Assembly (NCBI RefSeq): GCF_011764425.1 | Contig: NZ_BLPF01000001.1 | Span: forward strand, 735,001-799,000 | From: Phytohabitans houttuyneae | GTDB taxonomy: Bacteria; Actinomycetota; Actinomycetes; Mycobacteriales; Micromonosporaceae | Length of the DNA: 64,000 nucleotides | Reading direction: 5' to 3' | In this document: piece by piece, positions 53,968 to 62,060 of the stretch | Numbering within the stretch: position 1 is the stretch's first letter | Layout: the number at the start of each line of letters is the position of its first letter | Notes under the pieces: model-generated | Databases searched by the model: none | Told to the model about the DNA's origin: nothing | Seen by the model: the letters and a program-made list of their open reading frames with translations, nothing else | Program-made: the position numbers and the translations under genes

Positions 53968-54926
53968 TTTTGAGCTACCGCGATGTCCGCGGTGGTCCGG
54001 ACCGTTGCTCCCGCGGCCTCACCCTCCGCGGTTGCGGGAGCCTCTCAAGCTGGGCGCACCAATGCGCCCAGCCTCGACGTGCGGCCGCCGGGCGCGTGCG
54101 TGGCTGCCAGCGCTCCCGAGGCTGCCAGCGTCCGCGTGGCGACCGGCTTTCGCGTGTCCGCCAGCCGTTCGCGTGGCAGCCAGCCCTCGCGTGTTACCGG
54201 CGTCTCGCGTGGCAGCCAGCCCTACGCGTGGCAGCAGCCCGACGTGGCCACCGGCGTCCGCGTGGCAGCCAGCCCGCGTGGCTACCGGCGTCCGGGGCGG
54301 CCAGCCCGCGTGGCTGCGGCGTCACCACGGCTGCCAGCCCTGCGTGGCTACCGGCGTCCGAGTGCTGCCAGTCTCCGCGCGCTGCCGGTGTCCGCGTGGC
54401 TTCCCGCGTCCGATGGGTCGAGGGAAGGCGGGCGCCCAGGTCGGCGCTTGCTGGCCGTGGAGCGACCGCAGCCTCTTGATCGGCGCGGGGCTGTCAGGGC
54501 AGTGGTCCGTCCACAATGGAGCGCCAGGATGGGCCGCCGTGGCCCCGGCCGTTGCTCCCCGGCACCCCTCGTCGCCGCGACCGCGCGTCACGCTGATCGA
54601 CCTGTGGCGGCCGGCTGCTGGGGTGCGCCGCTTCAGGCGCTGAGCCGCGCCGGCGGGTAACCCGGCCACGTCGACGGGTCGCCCTCCGGCGGGTCTCCGC
54701 TGCCCGACTGCAGCGCGAACCGCGGGTCGCGGCACAGGTCGACCGCCTTGCGGGCCATCCACCTGCTGCCGAGCCACAGAAGCGTTCGGCAAAGCCCGCA
54801 GCACCGTCCACACCAGGCCGGCCATCCCTACCCAGGCCCGGCGGTTTCTTTCGGCCTGGACTCGCGAGCTGCGGGCACGCCCGGTTGCTGGGCGCATCGC
54901 TGCGCCCAGCTTGAGAGGCTCCCGCA
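53968..54926. repeat. Non-coding repeat block, copy 2, with 40-bp inverted ends
   Basis: Starts with the 64-bp motif also seen at 28064-28128 (three differences). Two 40-bp inverted copies of one sequence follow, at 54033-54072 and 54887-54926. They differ only in the 4-nt loop of their hairpin GCTGGGCGCA/TGCGCCCAGC. Between them are the tandem array at 54096-54415 and a further degenerate copy of the opening motif around 54535-54580. Open frames here are Arg- or Pro-rich and unlike proteins. From 54927 to 55014 nothing more is seen. The plan parallels the block at 28064-29119. Confidence 0.65.
54096..54415. repeat. Degenerate ~17-18 bp tandem array
   Basis: About 16-18 imperfect units of the form CGTGGC(A/T)(A/G)CC(A/G)GC(G/C)TCCG, some shortened to 14-16 bp. 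Units differ by point changes and small indels, so the array is old. Not a CRISPR: there are no conserved repeats with unique spacers. Confidence 0.6.
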
Positions 54927-55014
54927 GACCAACCCTGGCCGCCGAGCTACTGGCCGCCCAACCGTGGAAGCGGCGCAGGCTCTCCGGTCACCCAGCCGCG
55001 GGCGGCGCGGCCGG

Positions 55015-55974
55015 TCAGCTGCGGGCGGCGGGTGTGCGGGGGCGGGCGCCGCGGCCGGCTAGGGCTACGGCGGCCACCGTCAGGGCGGCGCCGGCGAGCA
55101 CGGCGGGAGTGGCGTGTGGGGCGGTGGGGATCACGGCGTCCAGCAGGAGGGCGCCGGTCAGTTGGCCGGCGACTACCGAGAGGCCGGTGCGGAGGACGCC
55201 GATCGCGCGGACGCTGATCAGGAGGCAGGCCACGATCACGACGCTCAGCAGCCCGCCGGTGTAGAGGTACCACTCGGTGGGCAGGCGGGCGGACCAGCCG
55301 GTGCCGAAGGCGCCCAGCAGCGCGCCGGCCACCAGGACTGTCGGTGTGGCGGTGACGAAGTTGACGGCGGTGCCGGCCGCGTTGGTGGTGGCGGCCGACA
55401 CGCGGCCGTTGAGGGCGCCCTGCAGTGCCACCGCGACGCCGCCGATAATGCCCAGCGCTAGCATGCCCGCCGCCAGGTCGCCGATCGGGCGGTCCACCTG
55501 GGCCAGCACGACCGCCGCGACGCCGAGTACCGCGCCGCCCACTCGTGGGGCGGTCAGTGGCAGGCGGCCGGCGGGGGCGAGGCCGGCCCGGTCGACCGCC
55601 AGCCCGCCGAAGCTGCCGCCGGTGACCTGGGCGATGGTGAAGGCGGCGACGCCGACGGCGGGCACCACGTAGGTCGCGATGGTGACGAACAGGGCGCCGC
55701 ACACCCCGCCCAGGTACGTCCACCACGGCAGCCTCGCGCGCGGGAGAGCGCGCAGGCCGCGGCGCATGGAGGGCATCGCGGCAAGGCCGGCGGCGATCAG
55801 GGCGCTGCCGGCGAGCGTGCTCACCACCGCGCCGAAGGAGGCGTTGCCCACCCGCTCGCCCAGCTCGGCGTTGGCCGCGCTCTGCACGGCCGACGACACG
55901 CCGCCCACCGACGCGACCGCCAGCGCCACCCCGGTCGGCAGCGCCGACGCGTCCGGCAGCGCGGGCCGCCTCAC
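55015..55974 (-). CDS. DMT-superfamily permease (YdcZ/DUF606 type, fused)
   Basis: 319 residues, about ten transmembrane helices in two related halves. The segment AVQSAANAELGERVGNASFGAVVSTLAGS near the N-terminus recurs as VAVALQGALNGRVSAATTNAAGTAVNF after the midpoint, the hallmark of YdcZ-type DMT transporters. GTG 55974 overlaps the hisG stop (GTGA). Substrate unknown. Confidence 0.85.
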   Translation of the reverse strand: MRRPALPDASALPTGVALAVASVGGVSSAVQSAANAELGERVGNASFGAVVSTLAGSALIAAGLAAMPSMRRGLRALPRARLPWWTYLGGVCGALFVTIATYVVPAVGVAAFTIAQVTGGSFGGLAVDRAGLAPAGRLPLTAPRVGGAVLGVAAVVLAQVDRPIGDLAAGMLALGIIGGVAVALQGALNGRVSAATTNAAGTAVNFVTATPTVLVAGALLGAFGTGWSARLPTEWYLYTGGLLSVVIVACLLISVRAIGVLRTGLSVVAGQLTGALLLDAVIPTAPHATPAVLAGAALTVAAVALAGRGARPRTPAARS

Positions 55975-56816
55975 AGCCGGCAGGCGTGGATGTCTGTCAC
56001 CAGGATCGCGCGGGCGCCCAGGTCGTAGAGCTCGTCCATGATGTTGTGCACGTCGCCGCGGAGCACCATCGCCTGCACGGCCACCCACCCCTCGCGGTGC
56101 AGCGGGGAGATGGTCGGCGACTCGATGCCCGGGGTGAGCGCGGTGGCGCGGTCGAGGAGGTCGGCGCGAACGTCGTACGCCAGCATGACGTAGCGGCGGG
56201 CCACCAGCACGCCCTGCAGGCGGCGGACCAGCTGCCCCACCTGCCCGTTTGCCGGGGCGCCGACCCGCCGGATGAGCAGCGCCGACGACTCCAGGATCGG
56301 GTCGCCGACGATGACCAGGCCGGCCTGGCGCAGCGTGGCGCCGGTGGAGACCACGTCGGCGACGACGTCGGCGACGCCGAGCCGCACCGCGTTTTCCACG
56401 GCGCCGTCGAGGCGGATCACGTCGGCCTTGAGGCCCCGCTCGGCGAGGTGGCGCTCGACCACGCCCGGGTACGCGGTGGCGACCCGCCGGCCGCCGATGT
56501 CCTCGACCGAGGTGAGCGTCTCGGGGCGGGCGGCGTAGCGGAAGGTGGCGCCGCCGAAGGCGAGGTCGAGGATCTCCTCGGCCGCGCTGCCGGCGTCGAC
56601 GAGCAGGTCGCGGCCGGTGATGCCGAGGTCGAGGTCGCCGGAGCCGACGTACGTGGCGATGTCGCGGGGGCGAAGGTAGAAGAACTCGACCGCGTTGCCC
56701 TCGTCACGGCAGATCAGGTCGCGGTCGTCGGCGCGCTGGCGGTATCCCGCCTCGCGCAGCATCTCGGTGGCCGGTCGGGACAGGGTGCCTTTGTTGGGAA
56801 TGGCGATGCGCAGCAT
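55971..56816 (-). CDS. hisG: ATP phosphoribosyltransferase (long form)
   Basis: 281 residues, first enzyme of histidine synthesis. LRIAIPNKGTLSRPATEML, GDLDLGITGRDLL and the PRPP loop region DVVADVVSTGATLRQAGL are present. Length and the C-terminal ACT-like domain (VQAMVLRGDVHNIMDEL) mark the histidine-inhibited long form, so no hisZ is needed. Confidence 0.97.
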   Translation of the reverse strand: MLRIAIPNKGTLSRPATEMLREAGYRQRADDRDLICRDEGNAVEFFYLRPRDIATYVGSGDLDLGITGRDLLVDAGSAAEEILDLAFGGATFRYAARPETLTSVEDIGGRRVATAYPGVVERHLAERGLKADVIRLDGAVENAVRLGVADVVADVVSTGATLRQAGLVIVGDPILESSALLIRRVGAPANGQVGQLVRRLQGVLVARRYVMLAYDVRADLLDRATALTPGIESPTISPLHREGWVAVQAMVLRGDVHNIMDELYDLGARAILVTDIHACRL

Positions 56817-56861
56817 CTGGACGTGCTCCTTCGTGAGGCGAGAACGAGGCGGAGGGCACGG

Positions 56862-57143
56862 TCACAGATGTCGGTACACGTCCTTGAGCTCCAGTCCGGT
56901 GGCGAGCATCAGCACCTGGGTCTGGTAGAGCAGCTGGGAGATCTCCTCCGCGGCCCGCTCGCGCCCCTCGTGCTCGGCCGCCATCCAGGCCTCGGCCGCC
57001 TCTTCGACGACCTTCTTGCCGATGGCGTGGACGCCGCGCTCCAGCGCCGCGACGGTGCCCGACCCCGGGGTGCGGTCGGCCGCCTTGGCGGACAGCTCGG
57101 CGAACAGCTCTTCGAAGGTCTTCACGAGCGCCAATTCTGTCAT
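56862..57143 (-). CDS. hisE: Phosphoribosyl-ATP diphosphatase
   Basis: 93 residues, second step of histidine synthesis. All-alpha MazG-like fold: [35 protein letters not shown] and [15 protein letters not shown], the EExxE metal-binding helices. Lies 45 bases upstream of hisG in the same direction. Confidence 0.95.
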   Translation of the reverse strand: MTELALVKTFEELFAELSAKAADRTPGSGTVAALERGVHAIGKKVVEEAAEAWMAAEHEGRERAAEEISQLLYQTQVLMLATGLELKDVYRHL

Positions 57144-57152
57144 CCCCGCCGG

Positions 57153-58166
57153 TCAGCGCACCGTGACCGTGTGGTCGTCCAGATGCTGGACGCTGCCGTC
57201 GGCGGCGGAAAGGGCGTAAAGCTCAAGGACGTGCGTGCCGGGCGCGAGCGTGAGCGTGATCCTCGCCTCACCCCGGGCCGGCGCGCCAGCGGAGAGCGTG
57301 AGCGTCTCCTCGGTGACCACCGTGCGTCCCTTGCGGACGGTCAGCCGCGCGGTCGCCTCGAACACCGCGCCGGCCGCGTGCACCTCGAACGTGCGGGCCA
57401 CGGTCGCGCCGTGCTGCGGCTCGATCAGCCAGAGCGCGCCGAGCGTGTCGAGCGCGGCGGCCTTGCGCACCGTGCGCACGTCCCGGCCGTCGTGGCGCAG
57501 GCTGACCCGCGGGTCGCCGCCGAGCACCGCGGCCACCGTCCACGTCAGCTGCTGGGCCGCGAGGTCGTCGGGGGGTGCGGCGGTGAGGTCGACGGTGGCG
57601 GCGCTCCCGTCGACGCTGACGCCCAGCACGCCTGTGCCGGACGGCCACGCGCTCGTGTAGTCGGGGTCTTCGGCGCTCTCCTGGGCGAGCATCTCGGTGA
57701 CCGCCGCGCGCACCTTGTCCGCCGGCGAGGAGCCCGCCGGCAGGCGGTGAAACTCCCGGTAGAGCCTCGGCTGGCCCCGATCCTCGCCCACGTAGTAGAC
57801 GGCCAGGGACGTGATGCCGGTACCCGAGGATGGGCTGGACCTGGTCGGTGGTGGCGCCGCTGGCGCGGAGGTCGGTGGCGCGGAGGCCGCGGGGGTTGGG
57901 CTCGGTGTCGTCGCGGGTGCGGTGACCGCGCCCGGGTCGGGTGCGGTGTGGTTGGGCGTGGGGCGTGCGGCGAGGGCGACCACGACGAGGGTCGCGGCCG
58001 TCGCGGTGGCGGCGGTGAACGCGATCGCGCCGAACGGCAGCCACCGCGAGCGGCGGGCGGTCCGCGCGCGGATCGCGCCGAGGGCGTCCGGGCGCACCTC
58101 CACCTTCGCCGCCTCGACCTCCAGGACCCGGCGGAGTACCTCTTCGTCGCGTCGTTGGCTGCTCAT
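57153..58166 (-). CDS. GerMN/Gmad2-domain membrane-anchored protein, sigma-factor partner
   Basis: 337 residues. A cytoplasmic N-terminus of about 45 residues (MSSQRRDEEVLRRVLEVEAA) precedes one transmembrane helix (FGAIAFTAATATAATLVVVALA), then a Pro/Ser/Thr-rich spacer, a GerMN domain (VYYVGEDRGQPRLYREFHRL) and an immunoglobulin-like Gmad2 domain at the C-terminus. ATG 58166 overlaps the sigma factor stop (ATGA). The topology (short cytoplasmic head, one helix, extracytoplasmic sensor) and the coupling suggest an anti-sigma or co-sensor role; this is inference, as no canonical anti-sigma motif is seen. Confidence 0.82.
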   Translation of the reverse strand: MSSQRRDEEVLRRVLEVEAAKVEVRPDALGAIRARTARRSRWLPFGAIAFTAATATAATLVVVALAARPTPNHTAPDPGAVTAPATTPSPTPAASAPPTSAPAAPPPTRSSPSSGTGITSLAVYYVGEDRGQPRLYREFHRLPAGSSPADKVRAAVTEMLAQESAEDPDYTSAWPSGTGVLGVSVDGSAATVDLTAAPPDDLAAQQLTWTVAAVLGGDPRVSLRHDGRDVRTVRKAAALDTLGALWLIEPQHGATVARTFEVHAAGAVFEATARLTVRKGRTVVTEETLTLSAGAPARGEARITLTLAPGTHVLELYALSAADGSVQHLDDHTVTVR

Positions 58167-58681
58167 GAGCTGCGCTCCAGCGTCTCCCGCAGGGCGGCCA
58201 TGCCCCGCGACGTGTGGCTCTTCACGGCGCCTCGGCTGCACCCCATCGTGGCGGCGATGTCGGCTTCGGACAGGTCGAGGTAGTAGCGGAGCACCAGCGC
58301 CTCCCGCTGCCGGGTGGGCAGTGCGCGCAGGGCCGCCACCACCGTGTCGTGGGTAAGCGCGTCCAGTGCGCCCGCCTCCGCGCTCGGCGCGTCGGGCGCC
58401 GGCCGGGCGAGCGCGAGGTGGCGGTCGACCACCTTGCGGTGCCGCAGCGCCGACCGGGAGCGGTTGACGACGCTGGTCCGCAGGTAGGCGAGGGCTTTGT
58501 CGGCGTCGCGGAGGCGGCGCCAGTGGCCGTGCAGCGCCACGTACGCATCCTGGACTATCTCCTCGGCCCGCCCGCTGTCGTGCAGCAGCAGCGTGGCGAG
58601 GCGCACCAGCGGCCGGTAATGGGCCGTGAAAAGGTGCGTCACCGCCTCGTCGGCGGCCCATCCCTCCGCCGTCGAGGTCAC
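58163..58681 (-). CDS. SigE-family ECF sigma factor
   Basis: 172 residues. Region 2: HLFTAHYRPLVRLATLLLHD and AEEIVQDAYVALHGHW; region 4: LPTRQREALVLRYYLDLSEADIAATMGCSRGAVKSHTSRG. Typical of the short actinobacterial SigE-family (SACE-type) sigma factors. GTG 58681 has GGGAG 10 nt upstream; GTG 58708 is an alternative. Coupled to the GerMN protein. Confidence 0.93.
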   Translation of the reverse strand: MTSTAEGWAADEAVTHLFTAHYRPLVRLATLLLHDSGRAEEIVQDAYVALHGHWRRLRDADKALAYLRTSVVNRSRSALRHRKVVDRHLALARPAPDAPSAEAGALDALTHDTVVAALRALPTRQREALVLRYYLDLSEADIAATMGCSRGAVKSHTSRGMAALRETLERSS

Positions 58682-58754
58682 GGCGACCACGCTCCCGGTC
58701 GTTGCCACGGTGTTACGACGCCCGAGCCCATTATCAGGTTTACAAGTCGCGCCT

Positions 58755-59618
58755 ATGCTGACGCGCATGCTTCGCCGCTTACTGCCCCTCGCCGCCCTGC
58801 TGGCGCTCGTCGGCTGCGCCCCCGCAGACGATGACACGCCGACCCCGCCCGCGGCGACCGGGCTCACCTCTTGCAGCAAGGACCAGCTCACCACCAAGAC
58901 CGCCGGCAAGCTGACCATCGGGACGGACGACCCGGCGTACGGGCCGTGGTTCAAGGACAACAAGCCGGAAAACGGGGAAGGCTTCGAGTCGGCCGTCGCC
59001 TACGCGGTCGCCGACCGGCTGGGGTACGCGCAGGCCGACGTGACGTGGGTGCGGGTGCCGTTCAACACGGCGGTCGCGCCGGGGCCGAAGGCCTTCGACT
59101 TCGACATCAACCAGTTTTCGATCACCGATGAGCGCAAGAAGGCGGTGGACTTCTCCGGGCCGTACTACCTGGTGCGCCAGACCGTGATCGCGCTGAAGTC
59201 CTCGAAGATCGCCGGCGCCGCCTCCGTCTCCGCCCTGCAGAGCGCCAAGCTCGGTGCGCAGGTGGGCACGACCAGCTACAAGGCGATCACCGACCTGGTC
59301 AAGCCGTCCGGCCAGCCGCAGGTCTACAACACCAACGACGACGCCAAGAAGGCCCTCCAGAACGGCCAGATCGACGGGCTCGTGGTCGACCTGCCGACCG
59401 CGTTCTACATGACCGCCGCCGAGCTCGAAGACGCGGTGATCGTGGGGCAGCTGCCGCAGGTGGGGGTGCCGGAGCAGTTCGGGCTGGTGCTCGACAAGGG
59501 CTCGTCGCTGACCGGCTGCGTGACCCAGGCCGTCGACCAGCTCCGCTCGTCGGGCGAGCTCACCCGGCTCGAACAGCAGTGGCTGGCCCAGGTAGCCGGC
59601 GCCCGCGAATTAACGTGA
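58755..59618 (+). CDS. ABC transporter substrate-binding lipoprotein (amino-acid type)
   Basis: 287 residues. Lipobox LALVGC (Cys about residue 21) follows a short basic and hydrophobic signal. Family 3 periplasmic-binding fold: LTIGTDDPAYGPWF, FDFDINQFSITDERKKAVDFSGPYY and VGTTSYKAITDLV. Delivers a polar amino acid or related ligand to the permease at 59739. ATG 58755 or 58767. Confidence 0.93.
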   Translation: MLTRMLRRLLPLAALLALVGCAPADDDTPTPPAATGLTSCSKDQLTTKTAGKLTIGTDDPAYGPWFKDNKPENGEGFESAVAYAVADRLGYAQADVTWVRVPFNTAVAPGPKAFDFDINQFSITDERKKAVDFSGPYYLVRQTVIALKSSKIAGAASVSALQSAKLGAQVGTTSYKAITDLVKPSGQPQVYNTNDDAKKALQNGQIDGLVVDLPTAFYMTAAELEDAVIVGQLPQVGVPEQFGLVLDKGSSLTGCVTQAVDQLRSSGELTRLEQQWLAQVAGARELT

Positions 59619-59653
59619 GCGAGCGAGTTGGCGCGGCGGCGTCTGGACTGAGG

Positions 59654-59685
59654 GGCCCCGCCGACGAAGTCGGGGTTTCGGGGCC
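59654..59685. repeat. Intercistronic hairpin in ABC importer operon
   Basis: GGCCCCG-CCGAC-GAA-GTCGG-GGTTT-CGGGGCC folds into a stem of 7 plus 5 bp with a 5-nt bulge. It lies between the binding-protein and permease genes and could cut transcription partly or stabilise the upstream message, giving more binding protein than permease. Confidence 0.45.
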
Positions 59686-59738
59686 GCGAGGGAAGACGTC
59701 GCCATCAGCGCCGCACGAGCGAGCGAACCGGAATCACA

Positions 59739-60563
59739 GTGAGCCTTAGTTCCGCCCAGCTTGACAGGCTCGCGTACCGGCGGCGGCAGACGCTGCTCTC
59801 GGTGTTGGTCGCCGCGGCTTCCACGCTGGTGCTCGGTGTGCTGCTGGTCGTGGCGGTGACCGGTGCGCCGGGGTGGGACCGCGTGCGCGAGTCCTTCCTC
59901 GACCCGACGGTGGCCCGGGAGTCGCTGCCCGACGTCCTGCGGGGGCTGTGGCTCAACATCCGGCTGCTCTTCTTCTGCGCGCTCGGCGCACTCGCGCTCG
60001 GCCTGGTCGTCGCGCTGCTGCGCACACTGCGCGGGCCGGTCTTCTTCCCGGTGCGGATGCTCGCGACCGGGTACACGTACACCTTCCGCGGCCTGCCCCT
60101 CATCATCGTGCTCTACGTGATGACGCTCGGACTGCCCGGCCTGCGGCTGCAGGGCATGCCGAGCACGCTGGTGTTGGGCGGGATCGCGCTGGTCATCACG
60201 TACTCCGGCTATCTCGCCGAGGTCTTCCGCGCCGGCATCGAGTCGGTGCACCCGAGCCAGCTGGCGGCGGCGCGGTCGCTGGGGCTGACGTACCGGCAGA
60301 CGATGCGCTTCGTGGTGCTGCCCCAGGCCGTGCGGCGGGTGGCGCCACCCCTGCTCAACGACACGGTCGCCCTCCAAAAGGACGTGGGCCTCGTCTCGCT
60401 GGCCGGCCCGATCGACGCGGTGCGCGCCGCCCAGATCCACACGGCGGAGACGTTCAACTACACGCCGTACATCGTGGCCGGCGTGCTCTTCGTGCTGCTC
60501 GCGGCGCCGCTGATCGCGGTGACCGACTGGGTGACACTCCGCGCCGCCCGGAGGCAGTCATGA
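59739..60563 (+). CDS. Amino-acid ABC transporter permease
   Basis: 274 residues, about five or six transmembrane helices, HisM/GlnP type. TYTFRGLPLIIVLYVMTLGLP and the EAA loop (GIESVHPSQLAAARSLGLTYRQTMRFVVLPQA) that docks on the ATPase. GTG 59739. One protein probably forms a homodimeric channel. Confidence 0.94.
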   Translation: MSLSSAQLDRLAYRRRQTLLSVLVAAASTLVLGVLLVVAVTGAPGWDRVRESFLDPTVARESLPDVLRGLWLNIRLLFFCALGALALGLVVALLRTLRGPVFFPVRMLATGYTYTFRGLPLIIVLYVMTLGLPGLRLQGMPSTLVLGGIALVITYSGYLAEVFRAGIESVHPSQLAAARSLGLTYRQTMRFVVLPQAVRRVAPPLLNDTVALQKDVGLVSLAGPIDAVRAAQIHTAETFNYTPYIVAGVLFVLLAAPLIAVTDWVTLRAARRQS

Positions 60564-60637
60564 GCGAGCGCACGCCTCCGGCGCCGCGCGGGCGACCGAT
60601 GGCGCCGCGCGAGCGGGCGAGCCGGGAGGAGTCGTGA
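60560..60637 (+). CDS. Possible 25-codon coupling ORF
   Basis: Between permease and ATPase there is an ORF MSERTPPAPRGRPMAPRERA plus five residues. Its ATG overlaps the permease stop (ATGA) and its TGA overlaps the ATPase GTG (GTGA). It may only carry ribosomes across the gap rather than encode a working peptide; the sequence is Arg/Pro-rich like local repeats. Confidence 0.25.
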   Translation: MSERTPPAPRGRPMAPRERASREES

Positions 60638-61377
60638 ACGTCCTTTCCTGCCGCGGCGTGCGCAAGGACTTCGGCGGCCGTCCGGTCCTGTCCGAGCTGG
60701 ACCTCGACGTGGCCGAGCACGAGGTGGTGGCGCTGATCGGCGCGTCCGGCTCGGGCAAGTCGACGCTGCTGCGATGCGTCAACCTGCTCGAAGAGCTCGA
60801 CGACGGCACCATCCACCTCGACGGCGAGCACATCACCGACCCGCGGGTCAACCAGGACAAGGTGCGGCAGCGGATCGGCATCGTGTTTCAGGCGTACAAC
60901 CTCTTTCCACACATGACCGTCCTGGAAAACGTCGTGCTGGCACCGATCCGCGTGCACCGGGTACCCCGCGCCGCCGCGGTCGCCACCGCCCGGGAGTGGC
61001 TTGCGCGGGTGGGGCTGGCCGACAAGGCCGACGCCTACCCGGACCGGCTGTCGGGCGGGCAGCAGCAGCGGGTCGCGATCGTGCGGGCGCTGGTCAACTC
61101 GCCGCGGCTGCTCCTGCTGGACGAGGTGACGTCGGCCCTGGATCCCGAGCTGGTCGGCGAGGTGCTCACGATGATCCGCGACCTGAAGTCGGACGGGGTC
61201 ACGATGGTGCTCGCCACGCACGAGATGACCTTCGCGCGGCAGGTGGCCGACCGGGTGTGCTTTCTGGACGGTGGGCGGGTGCTGGAGCAGGGGCCGCCGG
61301 AGAAGGTGTTCGCGGACCCGGCCGAGGCCCGCACGCGCCAGTTTCTCAGCCGCATCATCGAGGCCGGCCGCCTGTAG
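60634..61377 (+). CDS. Amino-acid ABC transporter ATP-binding protein
   Basis: 247 residues, GlnQ/HisP family: Walker A GASGSGKST, Q-loop VFQAYNLFPHMTVLENV, signature LSGGQQQR, Walker B RLLLLDEVTSALDP and H-loop ATHEM. Completes the importer with 58755 and 59739. GTG 60634 with GGGAGGAG upstream. Confidence 0.95.
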   Translation: MNVLSCRGVRKDFGGRPVLSELDLDVAEHEVVALIGASGSGKSTLLRCVNLLEELDDGTIHLDGEHITDPRVNQDKVRQRIGIVFQAYNLFPHMTVLENVVLAPIRVHRVPRAAAVATAREWLARVGLADKADAYPDRLSGGQQQRVAIVRALVNSPRLLLLDEVTSALDPELVGEVLTMIRDLKSDGVTMVLATHEMTFARQVADRVCFLDGGRVLEQGPPEKVFADPAEARTRQFLSRIIEAGRL

Positions 61378-61450
61378 CGCAGCGTCGTTAGGCTCTGGCG
61401 GCCTCGCCGCCCACGGCACCCGGGCCGCGCCACCTTGGGAAAAGAAGCGA

Positions 61451-61554
61451 GCACGGCGCCGCCAGCCCAAGCCGAAACGAGCGCGGCGCCGCCAGCCCAG
61501 GCCGAAACGGGCGCGGCGCCGCCAGCCCAGGCCGAAACGGGCGCGGCGCCGCCA
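61451..61554. repeat. 30-bp tandem repeat, 3.5 copies
   Basis: Units at 61451, 61481, 61511 and a partial unit at 61541. Units 2 and 3 are identical (GCGCGGCGCCGCCAGCCCAG then GCCGAAACGG); unit 1 differs at three bases. Ten codons per unit keep frames open on both strands, but I see no start with a good ribosome-binding site. It lies between convergent transcription units. Confidence 0.75.
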
Positions 61555-61577
61555 CTCCTCGCGGGAGCGGCGGCGCC
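61545..61577. terminator. Terminator between ABC importer and rib operons
   Basis: GGCGCCGCC (61545-61553) pairs with GGCGGCGCC (61569-61577), and CTCC/GGAG extends the stem inside. Located 9 bases after the ribH stop on the minus strand and at the end of the importer operon. Confidence 0.6.
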
Positions 61578-61586
61578 GTCAAGAGC

Positions 61587-62060
61587 TCAGACGGACAGCG
61601 CGCGGATCGCCAATGCCGCGTCCAAAGCCGCCACCGTCGCGGACCAGCCCTTGTCCTCGGCCGAGCCGGGCAGGCCGGCGCGGTCGCGGGCCTGCTCGAT
61701 GGTGTTCACCGTCAGCACACCGTGTGCCACGGGTTTCGACGCGTCGAGAGCGACCCGCGTCAGGCCCTCGGTCACCGACTTGCAGACGTAGTCGAAGTGG
61801 GCGGTGGCCCCGCGTACGACCACGCCCAGCGCGACCACCACGTCGCAGCTGCGCGCGAGTGCCTGCGCGACCACCGGCAGCTCCACGGAGCCGGCCACCC
61901 TGGCCACCACGATGTCGGCCGCGGCGCATGCCTTGGCGGCCTCGATCGCGCGGGCCAGCATGTGGTCGGTGAGGTCGCCGTGCCAGCGCGCGGCGACGAT
62001 GCCGACGGTCAACCCGCGTGCGTCCACCGTGGACACACCGGGCTCTCCAAAACCTGCCAT
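61587..62060 (-). CDS. ribH: 6,7-dimethyl-8-ribityllumazine synthase
   Basis: 157 residues. VGIVAARWHGDLTDHML, VARVAGSVELPVVAQ, VVALGVVVRGATAHFDYVC and NTIEQARDRAG are the active-site segments. Joins the ribitylaminouracil and dihydroxybutanone phosphate intermediates. Starts directly after the ribBA stop. Confidence 0.97.
   Translation of the reverse strand: MAGFGEPGVSTVDARGLTVGIVAARWHGDLTDHMLARAIEAAKACAAADIVVARVAGSVELPVVAQALARSCDVVVALGVVVRGATAHFDYVCKSVTEGLTRVALDASKPVAHGVLTVNTIEQARDRAGLPGSAEDKGWSATVAALDAALAIRALSV

Noticed and set aside
54096-54415. CRISPR array
   Set aside because: Contiguous degenerate units without constant repeats and unique spacers; no cas genes.
53970-54660. Three overlapping plus-strand frames in repeat block 2
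   Set aside because: Ala/Arg/Pro-rich products of the tandem array, no ribosome-binding site, all frames equally open.
61435-61791. 118-residue frame with ten-residue APPAQAET repeats
   Set aside because: Starts at TTG without a ribosome-binding site, runs antisense into ribH, and the repeat part is open on both strands.
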